Origin: Algoriphagus ratkowskyi
GTDB taxonomy: Bacteria > Bacteroidota > Bacteroidia > Cytophagales > Cyclobacteriaceae
DNA: 64,000 nt
Direction: 5' to 3'
Assembly (NCBI RefSeq): GCF_002150505.1
Contig: NZ_MSSV01000016.1
Coordinates: 1 to 64,000 of the forward strand
In this document: piece after piece, positions 52,589-61,701 of the stretch
Position numbering within the stretch: position 1 is the stretch's first letter
How the letters are laid out: each line of letters opens with the position of its first letter
Made by a program: the position numbers and the translations under genes
The notes under the pieces: generated by a model
What the model saw: only the letters and a program-made list of their open reading frames with translations
The model's database searches: none
What the model was told of the DNA's origin: nothing

Positions 52589-54061
52589 TTGCAATCTCTT
52601 TTACAAATCAATTCCGCAAACATCCAATTTAAAGCCCAGCAGGCATTTCAGAATTTAGAATTCAAATGGCAAGAAGCTCAGCACTGGGCTATCATTGGGA
52701 TTTCAGGTTGGGAGCTAACTGCTTTTATTGAATCCATCCGAGGAAATTCGGTTGTATCTAGCGGAGAAATCTCTAGACCCTTTGCGGTAGCCTATTCTAC
52801 TGAGAAAAGTCAATCCAAGGAAATTCACAGCTTTCGCGATTTGATCGCATATGTCTCGCAGAAATACGAATTCCACAACAAATCCCATCAGCAAAACTTC
52901 TACTTCCAGCAGCGCTTCAATTCCACCGAATCTGAAGAAGCGGCCACTGTACTCGAATATTTGAAAGAAGTTGATGCCAAAATAGCTGGGCTTTGGACGT
53001 TGGAATCTGTATCCAAATTACTTCGTTTGGAGCACTTGTTAGATAAGGGGATCATCAAACTTTCCAATGGTGAAACTCGAAGACTTGCCTTAGCACTAGG
53101 TCTTTTGCGCCAGCCAAAAATCTATCTGATGGATCAGCCGATGACTGGTTTGGATGTGAAAAGCAGAGAAGAATTTGGTGAGGTCTTAAAGGAAATAATC
53201 GCCGCCGGGGTTCATGTACTGATCAGTACTTCGGCAGATGAAATCCCCGAAGGAATCACGCATATAGCCAAAATTGATAAATCAGGAATTCTAGAAACGT
53301 GGACCAAATCGGAATATCATGGGTTAGGAGTTCAGCTTAAAAGTACTGCTTCATGGGGTTGGCAGGAATTAGGAACTTTGCTTCCAACGTCTTTTCCTCA
53401 GCGAGAATCCATCATCAAACTGGAAAATGTAACCATCAAGTACGGAGAAAAGACCATTCTCAATCAGCTAAATTGGGAAGTTAAACCTGGAGAGCGCTGG
53501 TTGCTCAAAGGCCCAAATGGCTCGGGGAAATCCACCTTACTGAGTTTGCTGATCGGAGAAAACCCACAAGCCTATTCACAGGATTTCTGGTTATTTGATA
53601 GAAAGAGAGGAACAGGCGAAAGCATCTGGGATATTAAGAGACCGACAGGTTTTGTAGCACCCGAACTCAGTCGCTATTTCCCAACCAATCAAACGTGCCG
53701 GAAAGTCATTCTTTCTGGTTTTTTTGACACGATGGGTTTGTTCAAAAAAGCAAGTAAAGAACAGGAAGCTTTGGGTTTACGATGGATGAAATTGTTCAAC
53801 CTAGAATCTCTGGCTAATCTTCCAATTTCGAGACTTTCTCTCGAAAATCAGCGCTGGACACTACTAGCCCGAGCCTTGATCAAAAAACCAGAGTTGCTGA
53901 TATTAGATGAGGCTTCACAGGGAATGGATGAGTTTCAAAGACGCCTTTTTAAAGACACCATACAGCAAATCTGCGAACGAAGCACCATGACCTTGGTCTA
54001 TGTCAGTCACTATGCAGCCGATGTGCCTGATGCGGTGGGGAAGGTGATGGAGTTGAGATAA
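52589..54061 (+). CDS. Tandem-domain ABC ATPase (ModF/YheS-like)
   Basis: The protein (about 490 residues from a TTG at 52589; a longer frame starts at 52487) has two nucleotide-binding domains. In the first, Walker A is degenerate (WAIIGISGWELTAFIE, no G-K-S/T), yet the signature LSNGETRRLALA is clear and the Walker B is YLMDQP with Q in place of the catalytic Glu. In the second, Walker A GPNGSGKSTLL and Walker B LLILDEASQ are intact while the signature LSLENQRW is weak. Such ModF-like proteins lack a permease here. Transport or translation-related roles are both possible. Confidence 0.8.
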   Translation: MQSLLQINSANIQFKAQQAFQNLEFKWQEAQHWAIIGISGWELTAFIESIRGNSVVSSGEISRPFAVAYSTEKSQSKEIHSFRDLIAYVSQKYEFHNKSHQQNFYFQQRFNSTESEEAATVLEYLKEVDAKIAGLWTLESVSKLLRLEHLLDKGIIKLSNGETRRLALALGLLRQPKIYLMDQPMTGLDVKSREEFGEVLKEIIAAGVHVLISTSADEIPEGITHIAKIDKSGILETWTKSEYHGLGVQLKSTASWGWQELGTLLPTSFPQRESIIKLENVTIKYGEKTILNQLNWEVKPGERWLLKGPNGSGKSTLLSLLIGENPQAYSQDFWLFDRKRGTGESIWDIKRPTGFVAPELSRYFPTNQTCRKVILSGFFDTMGLFKKASKEQEALGLRWMKLFNLESLANLPISRLSLENQRWTLLARALIKKPELLILDEASQGMDEFQRRLFKDTIQQICERSTMTLVYVSHYAADVPDAVGKVMELR

Positions 54062-54116
54062 TGAATGATTTTATAGCTAAGATCTCACTGATTAGCTTTA
54101 TTTATTCTAATTGTTA

Positions 54117-54200
54117 AGCCCTGAAAGGGCTAAATAGCGCAGCGATGGGCGAAGCCCATCGATATTGATATAGTGGCTAGCCCTGAAAGGGCGCCATCAA
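54117..54200. repeat. REP-type hairpins at the left edge of the RAYT locus
   Basis: Three short hairpins follow each other: AGCCCTGAAAGGGCT (54117-54131), GATGGGCGAAGCCCATC (54144-54160) and AGCCCTGAAAGGGC (about 54179-54192). The CCCTGAAAGGGC core recurs at both ends of each array unit, so this is the recognition material expected for the adjacent transposases. Confidence 0.75.
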
Positions 54201-54208
54201 AAACAGTT

Positions 54209-54661
54209 TCATCCCCAAACATATCGCTCGTCATAATCCACCTTATATTTTTTCAAAAAAGCTCTGTACTCATCTTGGAACGATTTGCGTTGATGATGTT
54301 CTCGCTGGTTTTTAATATAGTCAGTCACAGTATCAACCTGACTCGGATTAACTGAAAATGCACCATATCCATCCTGCCAATAGAAATCTCTCAGTTCGTT
54401 TGCTCGCTTTTTCATCCATTTGGAAGAATCTGTTTTTACTTCTTCCAGTAGATCTGCAATAGTCATTCTTTTAGATAACAGGCATAGGATATGCACATGA
54501 TCCAGATGACCTCCAACTTGAATTGGAGTACATTCATGAGCTTTGCAAACACCACCGAGGTACTTGAAGAGTTCGTCCTCATATTCCTGAATGATGTATG
54601 GCTGTCTATTTCTGGTGCTAAAAATAATATGCACATAATTTTTTACGAGTGATTGTCCCAT
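54209..54661 (-). CDS. REP-associated tyrosine transposase (RAYT), copy 1
   Basis: The 150-residue protein is a single-domain Y1/HUH nuclease of the IS200/IS605-like RAYT group. The HUH motif is intact (H55-V-H57 in LDHVHILCLL), the catalytic Tyr is Y115 (TVTDYIKNQREHH), and WQDGYGAFSV is the family C-terminal segment. These enzymes cut and join single-stranded REP sequences; here REP-type hairpins border the gene on both sides and a tandem array starts just beyond its 5' end. It appears functional. Confidence 0.9.
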   Translation of the reverse strand: MGQSLVKNYVHIIFSTRNRQPYIIQEYEDELFKYLGGVCKAHECTPIQVGGHLDHVHILCLLSKRMTIADLLEEVKTDSSKWMKKRANELRDFYWQDGYGAFSVNPSQVDTVTDYIKNQREHHQRKSFQDEYRAFLKKYKVDYDERYVWG

Positions 54662-54663
54662 TA

Positions 54664-55135
54664 TCTATTGCGCCCTTTCAGGGCTTTAAAAATGATCATT
54701 ACTTTTCTTGACAACGGCCTTGCGACCGTTGCTCTTTTATTTTGCCCTTTCAGGGCTAATAAATTTAATAATTATTGCTCTCAATTTCTTGATTTGTGTT
54801 GTGGTCTGTGAGGGCACAAACCACTGTCAAAGCGCCCTCACCTAAGCGTGTGGTCATCTCAGGGCTTTAAAAATGAAATCTACTCATTCCCTTACAACGG
54901 CCTTGCGACCGTTGCTCTGTTATTTTGCCCTTTCAGGGCTAATAAATGTAATAATTAGTGATCTCAAATTCTTGATTTGTGTTGTGGTCTGTGAGGGCAC
55001 AAACCACTGTCAAAGCGCCCTCACCTAAATGTGTGGTCATCTCAGGGCTTTAAAAATGAAATCTACTCATTCCCTTACAACGGCCTAGCGAACCTTGCTT
55101 TGTTATTATGCCCTTTCAGGGCTAATAAATATTAT
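54664..55135. repeat. Array 1: tandem units of about 181-183 bp
   Basis: Units begin at GGGCTTTAAAA (54681, 54862, 55045); the third is truncated. Each unit holds a CAACGG...CCGTTG stem, a GCCCTTTCAGGGC hairpin, and a longer GTGAGGGC...GCCCTCAC stem with a nested GTGGT...ACCAC. The sequence is non-coding. Confidence 0.85.
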
Positions 55136-55250
55136 ATCTTCAGATCTGCCATGTGTTTAAGATTATTGAAGACAAGACCATTATGCGTAGGGATTTCATA
55201 CTTTCATCCTTGTTCACTAAAAGGGCTCGATACCTTAGACGGGAGTAGAC
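55136..55250. other. Unique spacer between the two RAYT copies
   Basis: About 115 bases that do not match either array, with an AAAGGGCTCGATACC segment that may be a corrupted REP hairpin. No gene. Confidence 0.4.
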
Positions 55251-55313
55251 CATCGATATTGATATTATCATCATTTAGTGGCTAGCCCTGAAAGGGCGCC
55301 ATCAAAAACAGTT

Positions 55314-55766
55314 TCATCCCCAAACATATCGCTCGTCATAATCCACGTTATATTTTTTCAAAAAAGCTCTGTACTCATTTTGGAACGATTTGCGCTTATG
55401 ATGTTCTCGCTGGTTTTTAATATAGTCAGTCACAGTATAAACCTGACTTGGATTAACTGAAAATGCACCATATCCATCCTGCCAATAGAAATTTCTCAGT
55501 TCATCTGCTCGCTTTTTCATCCATTTGGAAGAATCTGTTTTTACCTCTTCCAATAGATCTGCAATAGTCATTCTTTTAGATAGCAGGCATAGGATATTCA
55601 CATGATCCAGATGACCTCCAATCTGAATTGGAGCACATTCATGTGCTTTGCAAACACCACCGAGGTACTTGAAGAGTTCGTCCTCATATTCCTGAATGAT
55701 GTATGGCTGTCTGTTTTTGGTGCTAAAAATAATATGCACATAATTTTTTACGAGTGATTGTCCCAT
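55314..55766 (-). CDS. RAYT copy 2 with a mutated HUH motif
   Basis: This 150-residue protein differs from copy 1 at a small number of positions. The important change is H57 to N: LDHVNILCLL in place of LDHVHILCLL, from CAT to AAT on the minus strand. The catalytic Y115 is kept (TVTDYIKNQREHH), but another change (D110 to Y) lies just before it. Losing one HUH metal ligand should cripple cleavage, so this copy is probably inactive even though the reading frame is full length. Offset from copy 1 is exactly 1105 bases. Confidence 0.88.
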   Translation of the reverse strand: MGQSLVKNYVHIIFSTKNRQPYIIQEYEDELFKYLGGVCKAHECAPIQIGGHLDHVNILCLLSKRMTIADLLEEVKTDSSKWMKKRADELRNFYWQDGYGAFSVNPSQVYTVTDYIKNQREHHKRKSFQNEYRAFLKKYNVDYDERYVWG

Positions 55767-55768
55767 TA

Positions 55769-56480
55769 TCTATTGCGCCCTTTCAGGGCTTTAAAAATTA
55801 TCATTACTTTTTTTGACAACGGCCTAGCGACCGTTGCTCTGTTATTTTGCCCTTTCAGGGCTAATAAATGTAATAATTATTGCTCTCAATTTCTTGATTT
55901 GTGATGTAGTCTGTGAGGGTACAAACCACTGTCAAAGTGCCCTCACCTAAGCGTGTGGTCATCTCATTGCTTTAAAAATGAAATCTACCTATTCCCTTAC
56001 AACGGCCTAGCGAACCTTGCTTTGTTATTATGCCCTTTCAGGGCTAATAAATGTAATAATTATTGCTCTCAAATTCTTGATTTGTGTTGTGGTCTGTGAG
56101 GGTAAAAACCGCTGTCAAAGCGCCATCACCTAAGCGTGTGATCATCTCAGGGCTTTAAAAATGATCATTACTTTTTTTGACAACGGCCTAGCAACCGTTG
56201 CTCAGTTATTTTGCCCTTTCAGGGCTAATAAATGTAATAATTAGTGATCTCAAATTCTTGATTTGTGTTGTGGTCTGTGAGGGCACAAACCACTGTCAAA
56301 GCGCCCTCACCTAAGCGTGTAGTCATCTCAGGGCTTTAAAAATTATCATTACTTTTCTTGACAACGGCCTAGCGACCGTTGCTCTGATATTTTGCCCTTT
56401 CAGGGCTAATAAATTTAATAATTATTGCTCTCAATTTCTTGATTTGTGTTGTGGTCTTTGAGGGCACAAACCACTGTCAA
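55769..56480. repeat. Array 2: four tandem units of about 181-183 bp
   Basis: Units begin at GGGCTTTAAAA or its variant (55786, 55967, 56150, 56331); the last is incomplete. They carry the same hairpins as array 1. A CATTGCTTT variant marks the second unit. The array ends near ACCACTGTCAA at 56480, immediately before the VapBC region. Confidence 0.85.
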
Positions 56481-56596
56481 GAGTTGCAACATAAAGGAGA
56501 GTCTTTTGTGAGAAAAGTAAACTTAGTGGTTAATTAATCACTTTAATGGGAAATCTATACGATATCATATCGTATTTTTATTTAAATTATAAAACT

Positions 56597-56803
56597 ATGA
56601 AAGTCACAGCATTAATTGAAGATGAATTGATCCAAGAAGTCATAGATCTCTCAGGTGCGAAGAATATCACTGAGGCCTTAAAAATAGCCTTGAATGATTA
56701 TCGGTCCAGGAAGTTGATGCGTAACTATTCCAATAGCATAGTAGCTGAGCCTCTGCAATTTACTTATGGAGCAAAGCAGCTTCGTGATTTAAACCAGAAA
56801 TGA
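56597..56803 (+). CDS. vapB: VapB-type antitoxin
   Basis: The 68-residue protein begins MKVTALIEDELIQEVIDLSG, a ribbon-helix-helix-like N-terminus, followed by KNITEALKIALNDY and a basic KLMRNY stretch that would bind the toxin. It matches the VapB group that accompanies PIN toxins (DUF2191). The ATG at 56597 is preferred over a frame start at 56546. Its stop overlaps the vapC ATG by 4 bases (ATGA), so the pair is translationally coupled, and probably autoregulated. Confidence 0.87.
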   Translation: MKVTALIEDELIQEVIDLSGAKNITEALKIALNDYRSRKLMRNYSNSIVAEPLQFTYGAKQLRDLNQK

Positions 56804-57183
56804 ATCGAGTCATAATTGACACTTCTGTCTGGATAGAATTCTTCAAAGCTAATCAGCCCTATTTTGATAGGTGTCTGGAGTTAATTGATAACGCAGATAT
56901 TTACTCGGTAGAGTTGATTTTTGCAGAACTGCAGCAAGGAGCTAAAGGGAAAAGAGAATTTGATATGATCAATAGTTTCTTTGCACAGATGAAAATTCTT
57001 GATGCGCCAGGTTTGATATACCATGCTGGAATTTTTTCTAGAGAACAGAAACTGTTGGATCGTGGGATTGGATTGATAGATGCCTTAATTATTTTCACTG
57101 CGATTCGATATAATTTGAAAGTATGGACGCTGGATAAAAAGGTCTTAGGATTTTTGGATGAAAAGAATATATTTTCAGGGTAA
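56800..57183 (+). CDS. vapC: VapC-type PIN domain toxin
   Basis: The 127-residue protein has the PIN fold with the acidic site: D7 (VIIDTSVWIEF), Glu in FAELQQG, Asp in GLIDALI and a last Asp in VWTLDKKV. VapC toxins are RNases that cut tRNA or rRNA. The preceding VapB overlaps by 4 bases. The pair sits at the right edge of the RAYT/REP array block. Confidence 0.92.
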   Translation: MNRVIIDTSVWIEFFKANQPYFDRCLELIDNADIYSVELIFAELQQGAKGKREFDMINSFFAQMKILDAPGLIYHAGIFSREQKLLDRGIGLIDALIIFTAIRYNLKVWTLDKKVLGFLDEKNIFSG

Positions 57184-57216
57184 TCAAAAGTCAGTACAAA
57201 CCTGAAATCCTGTAAT

Positions 57217-58530
57217 TTAATCTGTCTCCTTTTCAATTTGTGATCCTATAAATGGGATTTTCGGAGCCAGAAAATACCCTGTCAAACTTGCAAAAAGAAT
57301 CGGAATAAAGTAGGTGAATCCAGTAAGCGAAGCCAGCAGAATGGTGGTGCTCATCGGCGTTCTCGTAACGCATGCATTGATGCCGGCCATGCAGCTAACG
57401 ATAGTTAGGGTGAGATTGGTCTCAGGAAAAATCTGATGGATAATTAAGCCAAGCGTAGCTCCTACAAAAAACAGAGGGATAATAAATCCGCCTCTCCAGC
57501 CAGAAGTGACGGTAATTGAAATTGCCAAAACTTTAAAAATCAGTATTGCGATCAACGCTTTTAAAGCGAAATCCTCTGCCAATAATTCGTTGATCTCTTC
57601 ATGGCCAAAATACCGTGTGATCGGAAAATAATAGGAGATAACTCCTAGAATTACGCCACCGATTAGCGTTTTTATGTAGATCGGAAGTGATCTTTTGTTA
57701 AAGAGATTTTTGAGGATTTTAGTGCAGAGAATAAAGCCCCAACCAATTGCGGTGGCTGCCATGGCAAATAAAACAGCATAACCAAAGTCAAATACACCAG
57801 CGTATTCGTAGGCAGCGACATTCCACGTGGCTCCTAAACCAAGTTGAATGATAATCGCAAAAACTAGGTAACTGAAGCAACTGGCAACTAATGCTGGAAT
57901 GATGGCTTTGTAATACTCTACAGCATGCTTGTGATGCAATATTTCCAGCGAAAAGAGGCTTCCTCCAAGTGGTGCTCCAAACAGAGCCGTGAATCCTGAA
58001 GCCATTCCTGCAATACTCATAGATCTCAAATCTTCACCTTTTAATCGAAATACTTTTCCCAACCAAGTTCCTGTGGAACCAGTCACTTGGACAAGTGGTG
58101 CCTCCGGGCCAAGGCTGCCTCCTGATGCCACGCATAGAAGTGAGGAAATGATCATAGAAGGATTGTTCTTTGGATCGAGCTTTCCTTTATTGAAGCGAAT
58201 ATTGTTGACAATCAGATGGATTTCTCCAGGATCACCGATAAAGTGAATTACTAAGCCAGCTAATAAGCCGCAAATTGCCATGACTGGAATCACTTCCCAG
58301 CCTTGAAAAATTGATATTTTGTGTGTGAGAAATTCCAGTACAATCCAATAAACTCCAGCGATGGCACCACCGATCAATCCAAGTAAAGCCCACAATAAAA
58401 AGCTGCGGCTAAACAAAAAGGGATTGAATCGGATGGGCTGATCAAGTATATCAAGTGCTTTAACCAGTTTTCTTCTTTTCCTTAATTTCAATTGCTGACT
58501 AGAGTTTGTGAGTTTAAGACAAATTTCCAA
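57217..58530 (-). CDS. ClC-type chloride channel/transporter
   Basis: The 437-residue membrane protein shows the ClC selectivity motifs: GSLGPEAPLVQ (with the gating Glu), FTALFGAPLGGSLFSLEI, and GWRGGFIIPLFFVGATLG. About ten to twelve helices are predicted. The N-terminal 40 residues are basic and cytoplasmic. Whether it is a channel or an H+/Cl- antiporter is not settled by sequence; the gating Glu is present, but the antiporter's proton Glu was not confirmed. Confidence 0.88.
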   Translation of the reverse strand: MEICLKLTNSSQQLKLRKRRKLVKALDILDQPIRFNPFLFSRSFLLWALLGLIGGAIAGVYWIVLEFLTHKISIFQGWEVIPVMAICGLLAGLVIHFIGDPGEIHLIVNNIRFNKGKLDPKNNPSMIISSLLCVASGGSLGPEAPLVQVTGSTGTWLGKVFRLKGEDLRSMSIAGMASGFTALFGAPLGGSLFSLEILHHKHAVEYYKAIIPALVASCFSYLVFAIIIQLGLGATWNVAAYEYAGVFDFGYAVLFAMAATAIGWGFILCTKILKNLFNKRSLPIYIKTLIGGVILGVISYYFPITRYFGHEEINELLAEDFALKALIAILIFKVLAISITVTSGWRGGFIIPLFFVGATLGLIIHQIFPETNLTLTIVSCMAGINACVTRTPMSTTILLASLTGFTYFIPILFASLTGYFLAPKIPFIGSQIEKETD

Positions 58531-58645
58531 AAAGCGAAGTAACCAAGACTAGTCCGATTTTACAACTATAAGCGCTTAAGTGAGATTTGAGGAGTCTTAG
58601 GATTAAACCTGAGGCCCTTTATACCGAATGAATAAGTAAAGATCT

Positions 58646-59527
58646 TTACTCCAAACTCCCTTCGAACGGCTCAATATGAATCAATACATTACCGAGTTCA
58701 GGGATGACTTCACAAAGTTTGTCCTTCAGCCTATGAGAGATATTATGTCCTTCGGTGACAGTCAGTTCACCTGATACTAACGCATGCAGGTCAACATGAT
58801 ATTCCATTCCAGCTTTGCGGATGTAGCATTTTTCGGTTCCTTTCACGCCCGTTACGGTTAATGATACTTGTCTTATCTGCAAGGTGAGTTCCTCATAATT
58901 ATTTTCGTCCATCACCTCACTTAGTGCTGGGCGAAAGATTTTATAGCAATTATATAAGATAAAAATTACTGCAAATAAAGCTGCGTAGTCATCAGCTACT
59001 TCAAATCCTTTTCCGCCAAAAATCGCAATGGTAATCCCTATAAAGGCAGCTACTGAAGTAATAGCGTCGCTACGGTGATGCCAAGCTTCTGCTCTCAGCG
59101 CAGTGCTGTTAAGCTTTTTGCTTCGTTGCATTACTATGTGAAAGGAGAGTTCTTTCCAAATAATAATTCCGGCCAATACGATTAAGGTGAACGGCTTGGG
59201 TAATTCATGTGGTATGATGATGTGCTGATATGCCTGCCACGCTATAGTACCAGCAGAAATAATCAGAAAAACTACCACCAAGAATGTCACTAAAGGCTCA
59301 GCTTTCCCGTGGCCGTAAGGATGATTTTCATCGGCTGGTCTTGCAGAGTATTTCAACCCAAAGAGAACAAGCAAAGAAGCAAAAACGTCCACTACTGACT
59401 CAATTCCATCAGCGATTAGGGCATAGGAATTTCCAAAAATACCCGCAAGAAATTTGATTATCGCCAGTGCAATATTCCCCAGCATGCTGAAAATGACTGT
59501 TCTTATTGCAAGATTGGATCTACTCAT
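58646..59527 (-). CDS. Cation diffusion facilitator (CDF) transporter
   Basis: The 293-residue protein has six membrane helices with the CDF motifs SYALIADGIESVVDVFASL and ENHPYGHGKAEPLV, the HHRSDAITSVAAFIG site, and a C-terminal cytoplasmic domain with DLHALVSGELTVTEGHNISH. CDF proteins export Zn2+, Fe2+, Mn2+ or Co2+ by proton antiport. The H-x-x-x-D pair favours Zn2+ but does not prove it. Confidence 0.9.
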   Translation of the reverse strand: MSRSNLAIRTVIFSMLGNIALAIIKFLAGIFGNSYALIADGIESVVDVFASLLVLFGLKYSARPADENHPYGHGKAEPLVTFLVVVFLIISAGTIAWQAYQHIIIPHELPKPFTLIVLAGIIIWKELSFHIVMQRSKKLNSTALRAEAWHHRSDAITSVAAFIGITIAIFGGKGFEVADDYAALFAVIFILYNCYKIFRPALSEVMDENNYEELTLQIRQVSLTVTGVKGTEKCYIRKAGMEYHVDLHALVSGELTVTEGHNISHRLKDKLCEVIPELGNVLIHIEPFEGSLE

Positions 59528-59629
59528 GGGTTGTACTGAAGGCGGGCATTCAAAAGTAGGGAAAATTGTTAACTGAAAAGATTAGCTATGCTAAGTGGTA
59601 AAAACAATTTCTTGCCTTATAAATAGAGA

Positions 59630-60865
59630 TTAGGATGCGAAGGATTTGCTGTTTTGTTTTCTACTGATCGTTCCCGGGATATATTGATCCATTTTCAACA
59701 CTACAAAACCTCCAAGCGCGCAGATTGCCATACCCATCACCATAGGAAATGCAGAGGAAGCATGGAGCAAACTTACGATAGCCGTAACGATACCACCGAA
59801 TGCCATACGCATACTTCCGAGCATAGCTGAAGCAGAACCTGCATTCTTAGAAAATGGCGTCATCGCAAGTGCTGTTGTATTTGGACTGTTCAATCCATGA
59901 GCGGTCAGGAACACAAACATCAACCCAATCAGACCGGTGACATTCAGCAAATTGAAAAATATGCCTATGACTAAGAGCAAACCAGTAAAACTTTGATAGT
60001 GCAGAGAAAAATAGATGATTTGGTGAGAACTATATTTCTTCAACAAAATATGGTTGAGCTGAGTCGAGCCGATCATGGCAAAAGCTAAAATTGCGAAAAG
60101 CCAGCCAAACTGATGTTCTGTAAATCCATACAAATTCATGAATACATCTGCTGAACTCGCGATGTAAACAAAGGGTGCAGAACCTGCTATCCCTCCCACA
60201 AGCATATAAACCAGGAATTGACGATTCTCTAAAACCTTGAGGTAGCCTTTCCAGACCTGCTTGGGTTTTAAAGAAACTTCTCCATCAGGAACTGCTCCTG
60301 ATGGAAGTACCACCACTGCTGCAATCCAAATCAGGGCAGTCAGAGCTGCTAAAATGATAAACACCCAGTGCCAATCATAGGCTGAAGTCACAAATCCACC
60401 CAAAGTTGGAGCAATCATCGGGGAAACTGCGATCACCAAAACTAGCAATGACATGGCTTGCGCAATTTTCTTTACAGGGAAAATATCCCTAACAATTGCT
60501 TGAGCTGAAACCATCCCTGCACAGCCACCGACTGCCTGTAGGAAACGCATAAAAATCAAATTCTCTACTGACTGCGACATAGCACAGCCTATTGATGCTA
60601 AGATATAAATTGCAAGTCCTACATATAAAGGCTTTTTACGGCCATATTTATCTAAAAGCGGCCCGTAAAATAGTTGACCGATTGCAATACCAACGAGATA
60701 GGCAGTTAGCGAAAGCTGAATATTAGAAATTGGAGTATTGAGTGCCACTGCCATCTCCGGAAAACCCGGAAGGTACATGTCAATAGAAAAAGGGCTAATT
60801 GTACATAAAGCCCCTAATACTAGGATAATTTTGAAGTATTCCTTTTTACTGTATTTCTTTTCCAC
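59630..60865 (-). CDS. Bcr/CflA-type multidrug MFS exporter
   Basis: The 411-residue MFS protein has twelve predicted helices and Bcr/CflA-type segments: SIDMYLPGFPEMA, the motif-A loop YGPLLDKYGRKKPLY, and RFLQAVGGCAGMVSAQAIVRD. It is a proton-driven efflux pump likely to export drugs such as bicyclomycin, chloramphenicol or sulfonamides; the substrate here is unknown. No adjacent regulator was found. Confidence 0.9.
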   Translation of the reverse strand: MEKKYSKKEYFKIILVLGALCTISPFSIDMYLPGFPEMAVALNTPISNIQLSLTAYLVGIAIGQLFYGPLLDKYGRKKPLYVGLAIYILASIGCAMSQSVENLIFMRFLQAVGGCAGMVSAQAIVRDIFPVKKIAQAMSLLVLVIAVSPMIAPTLGGFVTSAYDWHWVFIILAALTALIWIAAVVVLPSGAVPDGEVSLKPKQVWKGYLKVLENRQFLVYMLVGGIAGSAPFVYIASSADVFMNLYGFTEHQFGWLFAILAFAMIGSTQLNHILLKKYSSHQIIYFSLHYQSFTGLLLVIGIFFNLLNVTGLIGLMFVFLTAHGLNSPNTTALAMTPFSKNAGSASAMLGSMRMAFGGIVTAIVSLLHASSAFPMVMGMAICALGGFVVLKMDQYIPGTISRKQNSKSFAS

Positions 60866-61091
60866 TCTAAAAATAAATTGACTCGAATCATTAACTAATT
60901 AACTATTTGGGATAAACAGGCTAGGGCGTTTATGAGTTCGTAAATTTTAGCTTTATTTTTTTGTAGAATAGTTAAGTGAAATTAGAATATGTTGAGAAAT
61001 CAATAAAAGCTAAAGTTATCTGGCAATCAGATAGTTCTCATTTATAGAAAGCTTCTGAAATTTTGAACAGAACAAAAGAATCATTTTATGA

Positions 61092-61679
61092 TTAAGCAGT
61101 TTTATCTGCTTCTATTATTTTTTCTATCCGTAAGTCTGGTATTAGCCACATTAGAGCAACTAATACGTAAATGACTCCTGCAATCATAGGATGTACCCAA
61201 GTTGATGCTATTGCCATCAAATAAAGTAGTGGCGAGATTAAACCCTTTTTATCATTTCCAACTGCTTTTGCTAAAATAGAATTTTGTCCTTGACAACGTA
61301 ATAAGGTGGTTTGTAAGATTTTATATGCAACTGCCGACATAAAAAGCACAACTCCATAAAGCGCCATGGGAGCCGCACCAAAGTTATTCTCTCCCATCCA
61401 TCCTGTAGAAAATGGTATCATTGATAGCCAAAATAAGAGATGAAGATTAGCCCATAGAACCTTTCCACTTATTTTAGTTGCGGTGTGCATCATATGATGA
61501 TGGTTGTTCCAATAGATTCCTATGTAAATAAAACTCAAGACATAACTTAAAAACACGGGTGTCAAGATCTGCAAATCTGACCATTTGTCTCCGTGCGGCA
61601 CCTTAATCTCAAGCACCATGATTGTAATGACGATCGCTAAAACACCATCGCTGAAAGCTTCTAGCCTGTTTTTGTTCAT
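61092..61679 (-). CDS. TMEM175 family (DUF1211) potassium-channel-like protein
   Basis: The 195-residue protein has six membrane helices, and the first carries the TMEM175 signature RLEAFSDGVLAIVITIMVLE. Bacterial TMEM175 proteins form potassium-selective channels. It ends a single-gene unit between the MFS exporter and sulfatase 3. Confidence 0.9.
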   Translation of the reverse strand: MNKNRLEAFSDGVLAIVITIMVLEIKVPHGDKWSDLQILTPVFLSYVLSFIYIGIYWNNHHHMMHTATKISGKVLWANLHLLFWLSMIPFSTGWMGENNFGAAPMALYGVVLFMSAVAYKILQTTLLRCQGQNSILAKAVGNDKKGLISPLLYLMAIASTWVHPMIAGVIYVLVALMWLIPDLRIEKIIEADKTA

Positions 61680-61701
61680 ATTGAATCAATTTTATAACGG
61701 T

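Noticed and set aside
54173..55460. Plus-strand ORFs in the RAYT loci (54173-54355, 55031-55285, 55278-55460)
   Set aside because: Antisense to the transposases or made of array sequence; no independent family signal.
54664..56480. The tandem repeat arrays as a CRISPR
   Set aside because: Units are about 181-183 bp and almost identical throughout, with no short conserved repeat alternating with unique spacers and no cas genes.
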